Notes: generated from the sequence alone by a model not told the origin. Counted from the stretch's first letter, positions 36,701-44,008 are shown. The stretch: DNA of 64,000 nucleotides from Burkholderiales bacterium (GCA_019634955.1 JAHCAK010000019.1:1-64000); one strand, 5' to 3'. Made by a program: numbers and translations.

Positions 36701-37568
36701 GTCGCTTGGCCGTTCAGGCCTCTTCTGGCGCGAGGCGGCGCCGGCAACCGGGCTGTCGTGGTGGACCATGAACGGCGCGACGATCACCGGTTCCAACTAC
36801 TTCGACGTGGCGGCCGAGTGGCAGATCGCCGACGTGGGCGATCTCGATGGCGACGGCAAGGCCGACATCGTCTGGCGAAGGAGCGCGGACGGCGCCACGT
36901 ACCTGTGGACGCTCGATGGCCTGGCCCCGGTGGGCTACTTCGACTTGGGCATCGTCGCGGCGCCCTGGACGCTCGAAAGGGTGGCGGACTTGAACAGCGA
37001 CGGCCGCGACGACCTGGTTTGGCGAAACGGCACCGACGGTACGCTCTACGCTTGGCTCATGAACGGCAATGCCATCCTGCAGCAGGGCGTGGTAGGGACC
37101 CTCGGAATGGAGTGGTCGATCGTGGATCTGGCGGACGTGAACGGCGATGGCAGGGCGGACATCGTGTGGCGCCGCGCGGTCGACGGGGCGGTGGCCTACT
37201 GGACGCTCGACGGGTTGAGCATCATCGGCGCGGGCACCATAGACGTGGTCGGTCAAGGCTGGGTGCCGGTGGCGGCCGCCGACTTCAACGGCGACGGCAA
37301 GGCGGACCTGCTGTGGCGTTCTTCCGCGAACGAAGTGGTGGTGTGGCTGTTGGACAACGGAACATACGTCTCACAAGGAAGCCTCGGCAATACCGGCGCC
37401 GGCTGGACCGTGCGGGCCGTCGCGGACCTGGACGGGGACGGCAAGACCGACATCGTATGGCGCCATGACAACGGCACGACGCTCTGGTGGAAGATGAACG
37501 GCGCGAGCGTCGCTTCGAGCAGCCCCATCACCAACCCGGGCGGCGCCTGGCAACTCGTCACGCCTTAG
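33753..37568 (+). CDS. IPTL-CTERM domain fused in frame to an S8 subtilase with FG-GAP repeats
   Basis: A 1271-residue composite. Residues 1-31 are a signal peptide (ending TCGTAAAQ) and about 32-129 a beta domain shared with the 37.8-38.9 kb genes. The IPTL-type motif PTISEWG (133-139) precedes a helix (140-154) and a basic tail GRWRGGGK. A G10 tract (34225-34234) encodes the glycines. A second signal-like segment (RRHLGLLLAGCLTFFG, AVA at 190-192) leads into the peptidase S8 domain with catalytic Asp350 (AYLDTG), His395 (GHGTHVAG) and Ser609 (GTSMASPHV). Then come a DUF5648-like region (about 690-880, GHFYT), a bacterial-repeat domain (about 895-965) and five calcium-binding FG-GAP repeats (DGDGKADIVWR). 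The GTG start is supported by alignment with the paralogue at 37815. It may be a fused polyprotein, a frame-variable locus or an assembly error. Confidence 0.8.
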   Translation: MIACKTSIRSMGAVLALAGALLLTCGTAAAQETASIMVLPSATPTTTDRVVARITHFQAFGCYTFTPAVTPLPGGVFEVRYTVVGALQPFNCTQTFDIDLGVLPPGNYTVRFITNVVLAAASFTVSISSIPVPTISEWGVAILAILVAAVAMLYGRWRGGGKEAVGRRHLGLLLAGCLTFFGTPGSVSKAVAAEIAPRATLTDLVVRFDRRVETRSVREIVDAVNAGRDAVLSSRLQGPSAARRLLWRDPTEYERNFIAKYPTALLSQLFEFIVLTYDDLRDLEIVASALRRAGSIRSVERVHALRPAAVDPLLGSPGQSSDISQWGMHALFLPAAWSKTKGRATIAYLDTGLATSHGDLQANYRPHLSRNLTTNGISGDLEDNWVFNGIPFQGHGTHVAGILAGTNDNGIGVSGACPNCSLVAVKDSALTNVGLANGITYALAAGAQILNLSLTLPSTVEACTDPTSATAQSWCIALGLALENEMSVVAAAGNGGGIGNFAPANSVGVIAVGGLQPGQLPAETSGTGTYFWRGDWIYVTGGSPQGQRHGSDYYAKPGYYFLAPAARILSTYPPYAPEWLTVENPYGFWGCGDSLYANGSGYGLCTGTSMASPHVAAIAGLMRSVNPLLTYENTATLLGTGASSVWVQTFHEWSQGSLGGLLEKAKPDASAAVQAALDFGSTSGGIANRRTPLFGLYSSARAGHFYTTNPQAAKSAIVGTLIPTASTLPEDNAHRTVGSTVVGYRCFPPDPATCQGQVTDHTPRALVEVFTTEINPFGPGDPTVMLPLYRLSKVESQTVRYTYETSELRKGTLLAGGWKVDGVEGYVLDRPRAGAALLCRKYNGSDYVLFPGSGPNRDDCSAQSDCHLTSGANCGPDGYTQTVEVTGIGYVFPTQPSLTVSRTGFGTGTVTSAPAGIDCGSTCSANFDIGQPVSLAATPMGTSSFTGWSGACTGAGSCQVTMNTAANVTASFTRPVHVRGDVQSLGRSGLFWREAAPATGLSWWTMNGATITGSNYFDVAAEWQIADVGDLDGDGKADIVWRRSADGATYLWTLDGLAPVGYFDLGIVAAPWTLERVADLNSDGRDDLVWRNGTDGTLYAWLMNGNAILQQGVVGTLGMEWSIVDLADVNGDGRADIVWRRAVDGAVAYWTLDGLSIIGAGTIDVVGQGWVPVAAADFNGDGKADLLWRSSANEVVVWLLDNGTYVSQGSLGNTGAGWTVRAVADLDGDGKTDIVWRHDNGTTLWWKMNGASVASSSPITNPGGAWQLVTP
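34225..34234 (+). repeat. G10 homopolymer at the IPTL/subtilase junction
   Basis: Ten consecutive G lie inside the open frame just after the IPTL helix. Loss of one G gives a stop at 34285-34287; gain of one gives a stop at 34331-34333. Either would yield a free IPTL-CTERM protein of about 177 or 193 residues, similar in size to the stand-alone paralogues (165 and 190). Confidence 0.9.
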
Positions 37569-37600
37569 CAATGACGTCTGAAGTAGGCCGCGGTGTTCAA

Positions 37601-37746
37601 TCTCCGGGCAGCTACACGATAATCCGCCATTCGCAGGGCCGCTATCGTCACTGTTTCCACTTCGTCGTGCCCGGTCCCGACGATGAGCGAATGGGGCGTC
37701 GCGATCCTGGCCATCCTGTTAGCCGTGTTCGCGGCCGCAGGCCGTA
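37601..37746 (+). pseudogene. Relic of an IPTL-CTERM paralogue (C-terminal part)
   Basis: The DNA aligns with 34068-34218 of the first IPTL-CTERM copy: CTCCGGGCAGCTACACGAT versus CTCCCGGCAACTACACGGT, then CTGTTTCCACTTCGTCG and the PTMSEWGVAILAILL helix. About 10 bases are deleted in the middle, breaking the frame, and no start or N-terminal domain remains. The helix part is in frame with the following IPTL gene, so the open frame there begins upstream at 37683. Confidence 0.75.
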
Positions 37747-37814
37747 GCCCCCCGCGCCATTCGAGAGACCGAAATCAGACAGGCCGGCTCATCATCGGCA
37801 GGGGGACGAGAAGA

Positions 37815-38387
37815 GTGATCACCTGCGCCAGAGTGACGAGGTCCCTCACCGCTGCGGTTGCGTTCGCCGGCGCTCTGCTGGCGACCTGTGGCACAGCTGC
37901 TGCGCAAGATTCGGCGAGCATCGTGATTCTTCCGTCCGCGACGCCGAGCACCTCGGATCAGGTTATAGCGCGAATCACGTACGCGATGGCCGAATGCGGC
38001 AACTTCGCTCCTCCAATAGTTACACGAGAGCCGGGAGGAGTGATCAGGCTGAGAGTGGCGCCCGTCCGACCGGCGGTCCCTGTCCCCTCATGCGTGGTTA
38101 CATTCGATGTGACGCTCGGGATGTTCTCCGAAGGCAATTATTACGTACTCTTCGAGCCTGGCAATGCGGGAGTCCTTGCGACTGCATCCTTCTGGGCCGG
38201 AGCCGCCCCAATACCGACGATCAGCGAATGGGGGATCGCGATCCTGGCCATTCTGGTTGCGGTGCTCGCGACACTGAACGGCCGGGCGGGGCTCGCCTTG
38301 CGTGTGCTATCGAGACAGCGGCCGAGGCAGTCCGTGCCATCACCGGTGGAATGCCGGAGGCCGCGTGATGGGGGAAATGGTGGCTGA
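37815..38387 (+). CDS. IPTL-CTERM sorting-domain protein
   Basis: This 190-residue protein starts at a GTG aligned with the GTG of the 33.7 kb copy. It has a signal peptide (AAVAFAGALLATCGTAAAQ), the shared beta domain (ASIVILPSATPSTSDQVIARITYAMAECGNF), then PTISEWG, a helix AILAILVAVLATL and a long basic tail. It is a predicted exosortase H substrate: exported, cleaved at the motif and attached to the surface. Two Cys in the domain (AECG, PSCVV) are conserved among the copies. It is followed directly by the next copy with no spacer. Confidence 0.85.
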   Translation: MITCARVTRSLTAAVAFAGALLATCGTAAAQDSASIVILPSATPSTSDQVIARITYAMAECGNFAPPIVTREPGGVIRLRVAPVRPAVPVPSCVVTFDVTLGMFSEGNYYVLFEPGNAGVLATASFWAGAAPIPTISEWGIAILAILVAVLATLNGRAGLALRVLSRQRPRQSVPSPVECRRPRDGGNGG

Positions 38388-38885
38388 ATGATTCTGCTTG
38401 CGCGGATTCGTGCACGACTTGCCACCATGCTGATACTTGCGGCGTGCGTCGCGGTGTGCAGCGGCAAGGCGGGCGCACAAAACACGGTCAGCATATCCAT
38501 GCTTCCTTCCGAGACGCCGAGTGCGTCTGAACACGTGGTCGCACGAATAACGTACACGATGGCAACTTGCGGGAGTTTCGCTGCCCCGACACCTCTAGCG
38601 CGGCCCGGCGGAGTGTTCGAGGTGAGGATCATTCCAGTGCGGACGGGAATCGAGCCGCCCTGTGTCGTCACATTCGATGTCTTCCTCGGCTTGCTCCCGC
38701 AAGGGGTGTACTCAGTCCATTTCCACGACCGTGGGTTCAGCTCTCCGCCATTGGCGACCACAAGCTTCACGGTAGGAGCGGCTCCGGTTCCGGCAATCGG
38801 GTCTGCTGGAATTGCGCTTTTGGCGATGATCGTCGGGTTCGTTGCCATACTGGTGGGACGGCGCAGGGACACGCACGAATCCTGA
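38388..38885 (+). CDS. IPTL-CTERM-like paralogue with degraded sorting motif
   Basis: This 165-residue paralogue has a signal peptide (LATMLILAACVAVCSGKAGAQ), the shared domain (SISMLPSETPSASEHVVARITYTMATCGSF ... PPCVVTFDVFLGLLPQGVYSVHF) and a C-terminal helix plus GRRRDTHES. The expected IPTLxxWG motif is replaced by VPAIGSAG, losing the Thr and Trp, so it may not be processed by exosortase H. Its ATG immediately follows the stop of the previous gene (TGAATG). Confidence 0.8.
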   Translation: MILLARIRARLATMLILAACVAVCSGKAGAQNTVSISMLPSETPSASEHVVARITYTMATCGSFAAPTPLARPGGVFEVRIIPVRTGIEPPCVVTFDVFLGLLPQGVYSVHFHDRGFSSPPLATTSFTVGAAPVPAIGSAGIALLAMIVGFVAILVGRRRDTHES

Positions 38886-39010
38886 CCATGGATCTTCCCG
38901 ATGCCGCGCCCCGCCCCCGGCCAGGCGCGCCCTCCCAGCGCTCTTGACGCCGCGCAAGGGCGCGCGCCCGCCGCGCCGATACGATGGCAAGTGGAGGAGT
39001 GGATAAGAAC

Positions 39011-39934
39011 ATGCCCTGCGCCTGGATCACCCACCGGGACTGCCTGCTGCACGAGATGGGCGAAGGCCACCCGGAATGCCCGGAACGGCTCGACGCCATT
39101 TCCGACCACCTGCTCGCGCAGGGGGTGATGGGCCTGCTGATCCCGTACGACGCGCCCACGGCCACCGTGGAGCAGCTCGAACGCGCCCACACCGCCCGCC
39201 ACGTCACCGAGATCCTCGCCGCCTCCCCGCGCGAGGGCTACGTGCACGTGGACCCCGACACCTCCATGAACCCGCACACGGTGAAGGCGGCCCTGCGCGC
39301 GGCCGGCGCCGCGGTGCTCGCGACCGACCTCGTCCTCAAGGGCGAGGTGAGGAGCGCCTTCTGCGCCGTGCGCCCCCCGGGGCACCACGCCACGCGGGAT
39401 GCGCCGATGGGCTTCTGCTTCTTCAACAACGCGGCGGTGGGCATCCGCCACGCGCTCGACTTCCACGGTCTGGAGCGCGTGGCGCTCGTGGACATCGACG
39501 TGCACCACGGCAACGGCAGCGAGGACATCCTCGCCTCGGACCCGCGCGTGCTCATGTGCTCGACCTTCCAGCGCGGCCTCTACCCCTTCCTCGGCGACGA
39601 GCCGAAGGGCCTCAACATGGTGAACGTGGGGCTTCCCGCGGGCGCCACGGGCGAGAACCTGCGCGCGGCGGTGCAGGAGTACTGGATGCCGGCGCTGGAC
39701 GCCTTCGCGCCGCAGCTCCTCTTCGTCTCCGCCGGCTTCGACGCCCACCAGGCCGACGACATGGCCGCCATGCGCTGGGTGGAAAGCGATTACGCGTGGG
39801 TGACGCGTGAGCTCGTGCGGGCCGCGCACCGCCACTGCGGCGGGCGCGTGGTCTCGCTGCTCGAGGGCGGCTACCACCTGCACGCGCTCTCCCGCAGCGT
39901 GGCCGCGCACGTGCGGGAGCTCATCGGGGCCTGA
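39011..39934 (+). CDS. Histone deacetylase-family (acetylpolyamine/acetoin-type) amidohydrolase
   Basis: About 307 residues of the arginase/deacetylase fold. It has the N-terminal HEMGEGHPECPERLDAI, the catalytic His pair in VRPPGHHATRDAPMGFCFFNN, zinc ligands in LVDIDVHHGNGSED and SAGFDAHQADDM, and the Tyr in LLEGGYHLHALS. Bacterial members deacetylate small molecules or lysines. I chose the ATG at 39011 because GGAGGAG precedes it; an ATG at 38984 would add nine residues. It ends 5 bases before the GMC oxidoreductase gene. Confidence 0.9.
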   Translation: MPCAWITHRDCLLHEMGEGHPECPERLDAISDHLLAQGVMGLLIPYDAPTATVEQLERAHTARHVTEILAASPREGYVHVDPDTSMNPHTVKAALRAAGAAVLATDLVLKGEVRSAFCAVRPPGHHATRDAPMGFCFFNNAAVGIRHALDFHGLERVALVDIDVHHGNGSEDILASDPRVLMCSTFQRGLYPFLGDEPKGLNMVNVGLPAGATGENLRAAVQEYWMPALDAFAPQLLFVSAGFDAHQADDMAAMRWVESDYAWVTRELVRAAHRHCGGRVVSLLEGGYHLHALSRSVAAHVRELIGA

Positions 39935-39939
39935 CGGCC

Positions 39940-41520
39940 GTGGACTACGACTGGATCGTCGTCGGCTCGGGCTTCGGCGGCAGCGTCAGCGCGCTCCGCC
40001 TCGCCGAGAAGGGCTACCGCGTGGCCGTGGTCGAGTGCGGGCGGCGCTTCCGGGACGAGGACTTCGCGCGCAGCACCTGGAACCTGCGCCGCTTCCTCTG
40101 GGCCCCGGCGCTGGGCCTGCGCGGCATCCTGCGCATGACCGTCTTCCGCGACGTCTTCATCGCGAGCGGCGCCGGCGTGGGCGGCGGCAGCCTCGTCTAC
40201 GCGAACACCCTCTACCGCGCCAAGCCCGCCTTCTTCACGCACCGCCAGTGGCCGGGGGGGCAGGACTGGGCCGCCGCCCTCGCCCCGCACTACGACACCG
40301 CCGAGCGCATGCTGGGCGCGACACCCGTGCCGCACGACAGCGACGGGCAGAAGCTGCTGCGCGAGATGGCGGGCGCGATGGGCGTGCCGGAGACCTTCGT
40401 GCGCACCTCCTGCGCGGTGTACTTCGGCGAGCCCGGCGTCACGGCGCCCGACCCCTTCTTCGGCGGCGAGGGCCCGCCGCGCACCGGCTGCGAGCGCTGC
40501 GGCGCCTGCATGGTCGGCTGCCGCGTGGGCGCGAAGAACACGCTGGTGAAGAACTACCTGTGGCTCGCGGAGCGCCGGGGTGTGGAAGTGATCCCCGACC
40601 GCGAGGTGGCCGACATCCGGCCCCTGGGCGCGGCCGACGGATCCGGCGGCTACCGCGTCGAGACCGTGCGGCCGGGCGCCTGGCTCGCGAAGGGCCGCCG
40701 CGCCCTCACCGCGCGGGGCGTCGTCGTCGCCGCCGGCGCGCTCGGCACCAACCGCCTGCTCGCCGGCTGCAAGCTGCGCGGCTCGCTACCCGCGCTGAGC
40801 GGCCGCCTCGGGCACCTCGTCCGCACCAACAGCGAGTCGCTCCTCGCCGTGACGCTGCCGGACGACCGCCTCGCGCCGTGGAACGACGTGGCGATCAGCG
40901 CGAGCATCCACCCCGACCCGGACACGCACATCGAGTTCGTCACCTACGGGCGGCACGGCGACTTCATGTCCCAGCTCACCACGCTGCTGGTCGGCGACGG
41001 CACGCGGCTCACGCGGCCGCTGCGGCTCGCGGGCGCGATCCTTTCCCGGCCCGTGGGCTTCCTGCGCTCGCTCTGGCCCTTCGGCTGGTCGCGCCGCACG
41101 CTGATCATCCTGGTGATGCAGTCGCTCGACAACGCGCTGCGGTTCCGCGCGCGCCGGGGGCTCCTCGGCGGCGTGCGGCTCGCGACGGAGCAGGACGAGG
41201 GCAACCCCAATCCCACCTACATCGAGGCGGGCAACCGCGCGGCGCTGTGGCTCGCCAAGCGCACCGGGGGCCTCGCCCAGAGCATGGTGCTGGAGGCGGT
41301 GGCCAACATCCCCTCGACGGCGCACATCCTCGGCGGCGCCGTGATCGGGCGCGACGCCGCGAGCGGCGTGGTGGATGCGCGCAACCGCGCCTTCGGCTAC
41401 GAGAACCTGCTGGTCTGCGACGGCTCGACGCTGCCCGCCAACCCGGGCGTGAACCCGAGCCTCACGATCACCGCCATCGCCGAGCACGCCATGAGCCACG
41501 TGCCCGCGAAGGCCGCCTGA
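39940..41520 (+). CDS. GMC-type FAD oxidoreductase (cholesterol-oxidase-like)
   Basis: This 526-residue flavoprotein starts at GTG. Motifs are VVGSGFGGSVSALRLAEKG (FAD), GAGVGGGSLVYANTLY, a Cys-rich motif GCERCGACMVGCRVGAKNTLVKNYL that could hold an iron-sulfur cluster, and the C-terminal CDGSTLPANPGVNPSLTITAIAEHAM. It resembles actinobacterial cholesterol-oxidase-like proteins more than choline dehydrogenases. A hydrophobic stretch around the middle may associate with the membrane. The substrate is unknown. It is probably co-transcribed with the deacetylase gene. Confidence 0.87.
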   Translation: MDYDWIVVGSGFGGSVSALRLAEKGYRVAVVECGRRFRDEDFARSTWNLRRFLWAPALGLRGILRMTVFRDVFIASGAGVGGGSLVYANTLYRAKPAFFTHRQWPGGQDWAAALAPHYDTAERMLGATPVPHDSDGQKLLREMAGAMGVPETFVRTSCAVYFGEPGVTAPDPFFGGEGPPRTGCERCGACMVGCRVGAKNTLVKNYLWLAERRGVEVIPDREVADIRPLGAADGSGGYRVETVRPGAWLAKGRRALTARGVVVAAGALGTNRLLAGCKLRGSLPALSGRLGHLVRTNSESLLAVTLPDDRLAPWNDVAISASIHPDPDTHIEFVTYGRHGDFMSQLTTLLVGDGTRLTRPLRLAGAILSRPVGFLRSLWPFGWSRRTLIILVMQSLDNALRFRARRGLLGGVRLATEQDEGNPNPTYIEAGNRAALWLAKRTGGLAQSMVLEAVANIPSTAHILGGAVIGRDAASGVVDARNRAFGYENLLVCDGSTLPANPGVNPSLTITAIAEHAMSHVPAKAA

Positions 41521-41536
41521 CCCGCCGGCGTCGCCC

Positions 41537-41992
41537 TCAGGGCTTCTTCGCGGGCCCGCCGCCCGGTGCCCGGGCCTCCGCCGTGACCTGCAGCTTCACT
41601 TCCTTGCTGCCGGGCCCGCGGATGGTGAGGGTGAGAGGCACCTTGTCGCCCGCGGCGATGGGCTTGCGCAGGTCCATGAGCATCACGTGGTAGCCGCCGG
41701 GTTTCAGCTCGACGGTCTTGCCGGTGGGCAGCGGCAGCTCGTCGATGGCGCGCATGGCCATCACGTTGCCGGACATCACCATCTGGTGCACCTCGACGAT
41801 GCCGGCCACGGGCGACTCGGCGGCCACGAGCGCGACATCCGTGGTGCTCGTGAGCTTCATGAACGCGCCGGTCGCCGACTGCTTGGGCACGGTGGCGCGG
41901 ACCCAGGCCTCGGTCGCGGTCACCTCGGCGAGCGCCTGGGTGGCGACAAGCATCCACCCGGCGATGCACAACACCTTCAGCGGCGTCCTCAT
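41537..41992 (-). CDS. Periplasmic copper chaperone PCu(A)C
   Basis: A 151-residue protein with a signal peptide (VLCIAGWMLVATQALA) and the PCu(A)C copper site: H in EVHQMVM, two Met (MVMSGNVMAM) and the later H-x-M in GYHVMLMDL. It delivers Cu(I) to cytochrome oxidase or other periplasmic enzymes. The ATG at 41992 has a good ribosome site (AAAGGA); an earlier ATG at 42010 is less likely. It is 66 bases downstream of soxA. Confidence 0.88.
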   Translation of the reverse strand: MRTPLKVLCIAGWMLVATQALAEVTATEAWVRATVPKQSATGAFMKLTSTTDVALVAAESPVAGIVEVHQMVMSGNVMAMRAIDELPLPTGKTVELKPGGYHVMLMDLRKPIAAGDKVPLTLTIRGPGSKEVKLQVTAEARAPGGGPAKKP

Positions 41993-42048
41993 GGCGATTC
42001 CTTTCTGCAAGACGGCATGTCGATTATAGGCCCGCCCCGGCGCCGTTC

Positions 42049-42062
42049 CTGACGCAGGTCAA
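42049..42062 (-). promoter_or_regulatory. Imperfect FNR/Dnr-type palindrome before the copper chaperone gene
   Basis: Read on the minus strand it is TTGAC-CTGC-GTCAG, with three departures from TTGAT-N4-ATCAA. It overlaps the soxA stop and lies 57 bases before the chaperone ATG, so the chaperone may have its own regulated promoter. Confidence 0.35.
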
Positions 42063-42814
42063 CGTCTGACACCGGGCGATTCCAGGGCGAGCCCTTCGCC
42101 CCGCCACGCGAGATAGAGCTCCAGCGCGAGGAGGTCGCCGTCCCCGTAGTCCGGCATCGCGGCGCGCACGCCGAAGAAGCAGGCGCGAAGCCGCCTTTGC
42201 AGGGAGCCGAGGGTTTGCCACTCCACGCGGTAGGCGGGCCACGCCGTGGGGTGCCCCTGGCTGATGGGCTCGGCCAGCAGCGTCTTGCCCCAGCGCTCGT
42301 CGTGGCAGTGCGTACAGGCGAGGTTCAACTGCCCGATGCGCGTGCGGTAGAGGTCGCGCCCGCGCTCGAAGACGGGCCGCGCCGGGCCGTCGACGGACAC
42401 GGCGAGCGGCATGCCTCGCGACTGCCGGGCGACGAAAGCCGCGAGCGCGAGCCGTTCCGGGGATTCGGGCGCGAACGCCGGCAGGCCCTGCCGGCCCGTG
42501 CGGCAGGCGTCGATGCGGCCCTCGAGGTTCACCACGCGCCCGAGGCCCGCGTCGAAGCGCGGGTAGCGCGCGGCCGCGCCGCGCATCGACCGCGCCGCCT
42601 CGCCGTGGCAGGCCGCGCAGGGCTTGGCCCCCTCCGACCAGAGCGCCTCGCCGCGCGCGACCCAGAGCAGGCCGGGGTTGGCGAAGTCGTCGGCCTGGAG
42701 CGCCTTCAGGTCCGATCCGAGGAAGTGCGTGCCGGGGAGCGGCGGCTCGGGCCTCGGCGGGGCGGCCGCGGCCGCCGCGCAGGCGCACAGCGCGAGGGCG
42801 GCCAGCGCCCTCAC
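42059..42814 (-). CDS. soxA: Sulfur-oxidation diheme cytochrome c SoxA
   Basis: This 251-residue protein starts at a GTG that overlaps the soxZ stop (GTGA). It has a signal peptide (LAALALCACAAAAAA) and two c-type haem sites, CAACH (66-70) and CTHCH (167-171). Cys212 in LRACFFGVRA occupies the position of the haem-ligating cysteine that becomes a persulfide in SoxA. With SoxX it joins a sulfur substrate to the SoxY carrier cysteine in the periplasm. Confidence 0.9.
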   Translation of the reverse strand: MRALAALALCACAAAAAAPPRPEPPLPGTHFLGSDLKALQADDFANPGLLWVARGEALWSEGAKPCAACHGEAARSMRGAAARYPRFDAGLGRVVNLEGRIDACRTGRQGLPAFAPESPERLALAAFVARQSRGMPLAVSVDGPARPVFERGRDLYRTRIGQLNLACTHCHDERWGKTLLAEPISQGHPTAWPAYRVEWQTLGSLQRRLRACFFGVRAAMPDYGDGDLLALELYLAWRGEGLALESPGVRR

Positions 42815-43131
42815 GACACCTCGATCCGCGCGCTCGCCACGCCGCGTTCGCCCGCGTCGTCCACCCACTCCACCGTCACCTCGCCGCTTTCCTCGGCGCG
42901 GAACCAGAACGCGAAGTAGGGGTTGGCCGAGATGCCGCTGCCCAGCTCGGCGCGGAACACCTCGCGGCCCGCGTGGCGGCAGGTCACGGTGTTCACCACG
43001 TTCATCGGCACGGCGCGCCCGTCGGCCTCGCGACGGAAGCCCGTCTCCATCGCGTGCCGGATGAGCACGCGCGCCTCGACCACCTCGCCGCGGCGGGCCC
43101 TGGCCGGCACCTGGATGCGCCCGAGCGCCAT
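42811..43131 (-). CDS. soxZ: Sulfur-carrier complex protein SoxZ
   Basis: A 106-residue immunoglobulin-like protein with no signal peptide of its own, as expected because SoxZ is exported with SoxY. Typical segments are VLIRHAMETGFRREADGRAVPMNVVNTVTC and GISANPYFAFWFRAEESGEVTVEWVDDAGE. It forms the SoxYZ carrier. It overlaps soxY by one base and soxA by four. Confidence 0.92.
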   Translation of the reverse strand: MALGRIQVPARARRGEVVEARVLIRHAMETGFRREADGRAVPMNVVNTVTCRHAGREVFRAELGSGISANPYFAFWFRAEESGEVTVEWVDDAGERGVASARIEVS

Positions 43132-43586
43132 CAGGTGCCCTCGTCGATGCAGGCGGCGGCCGTGACCTCCACCGCCGCCTCCGCCAGCCGGAAGCGCCCG
43201 CCGGAGAGTGCCGCCACCACGGCGATGCGCTGGCCCACGGCGAGGCGGATGCGCGTGGTGACCTCCGCGCGCCCCGACGCGGGGCCGAGGTGGAAGAGGG
43301 CGACGCGCTCGCGCGGGTTGCGCTCCGAGAGCACGTGGATGGCGCGCACGTGGTCGGCTTCCGTCATGGGGCTCTCCACGCGCACGCGGAAGGCGACCGA
43401 GTTGCCGTTCTCGGCGAGCGCGGGGACCTCGAGCGCAATGCCCTCGCGCGAGGGAGTCGCGCCGCCCGTCACGGAAGCCACGAGCGCCGCAAGGTCGCGC
43501 CGCGGCAGGAAGGCCTGCGCCGCCGCCGGCAGCGCCGGCGCCGCCAGCACCGCGCCCGCCGCGCGCAGGAACCGGCGCCGCCTCAT
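43131..43586 (-). CDS. soxY: SoxY-like sulfur carrier with atypical C-terminus
   Basis: A 151-residue protein with a Tat signal (MRRRRFLRAAGAVLAAPALPAAAQA) and the SoxY domain (IALEVPALAENGNSVAFRVRVESPMTEADHVRAIHVLSERNPRERVALFHLGPASGRAEVTTRIRLA...). In canonical SoxY the chain ends GGCGG, whose Cys carries the sulfur substrate. Here it ends AAACIDEGT: a Cys (146) is present, but the glycine arm is replaced and five residues follow. Other frames do not restore GGCGG, so this is not a simple frameshift. It overlaps soxX by four bases. Confidence 0.87.
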   Translation of the reverse strand: MRRRRFLRAAGAVLAAPALPAAAQAFLPRRDLAALVASVTGGATPSREGIALEVPALAENGNSVAFRVRVESPMTEADHVRAIHVLSERNPRERVALFHLGPASGRAEVTTRIRLAVGQRIAVVAALSGGRFRLAEAAVEVTAAACIDEGT

Positions 43587-43999
43587 CGCAGCGTCGCGAG
43601 GTACGCCACGACGTCCTCCACCTGCTGCGCCGAGAGCACCGGCCGGCCCGCGTGCTGCGCCGCCACGCGCGAAAGCCCCTCGGTACGGTGGAACGCCGGC
43701 ATCACGGCATCGGGATTCACGCGCGTGATGTCCACCACACGAAAGCGGATCTGCGCCGGCGTGAGGCGCGAGCCGATGCCGCCGAGCGCCGGGCCGACAT
43801 CGCCCGCCACCGCGACACCCGGCGCCGCGTGGCACAGCACGCAGTGCCCGCCCTCGCGCGCCACGAACACCGCCCGCCCCCGCGCCGCATCCCCCGCCCC
43901 CGCCAGCGGCCCCTGCTCATCCCGCGCGGGCAACGGGGCGCATCCCAACGCGACAACGCACAACCCCGCCACGGCCCATCCGCGTTCATCCGCGTTCAT
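43583..43999 (-). CDS. soxX: Sulfur-oxidation monohaem cytochrome c SoxX
   Basis: A 138-residue protein with one haem site (CVLCH, 53-57), the conserved GDVGPALGGIGSRLTPAQIRFRVVDITRVNPDAVMPAFHRTEGLSRV and distal Met100, then GRPVLSAQQVEDVVAYLATL, typical of SoxX. The signal region is short. The start codon sits in a dispersed repeat (ATGAACGCGGATGAACGC), so the exact N-terminus is uncertain. It follows the molybdenum hydroxylase gene by 16 bases, placing soxXYZA in that operon. Confidence 0.87.
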   Translation of the reverse strand: MNADERGWAVAGLCVVALGCAPLPARDEQGPLAGAGDAARGRAVFVAREGGHCVLCHAAPGVAVAGDVGPALGGIGSRLTPAQIRFRVVDITRVNPDAVMPAFHRTEGLSRVAAQHAGRPVLSAQQVEDVVAYLATLR

Positions 44000-44008
44000 C
44001 TGCGGTTC
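43976..44008. repeat. Short dispersed repeat (CATCCGCGTTCATCCGCGTTCATCTGCGG type)
   Basis: Tandem CCGCGTTCAT words followed by CTGCGG lie between the molybdenum hydroxylase stop and soxX. This kind of word repeat is often scattered through proteobacterial genomes. It supplies the soxX start codon and shares ATCTGCGG with the palindromic elements at 49.4 and 51.4 kb. Confidence 0.5.
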
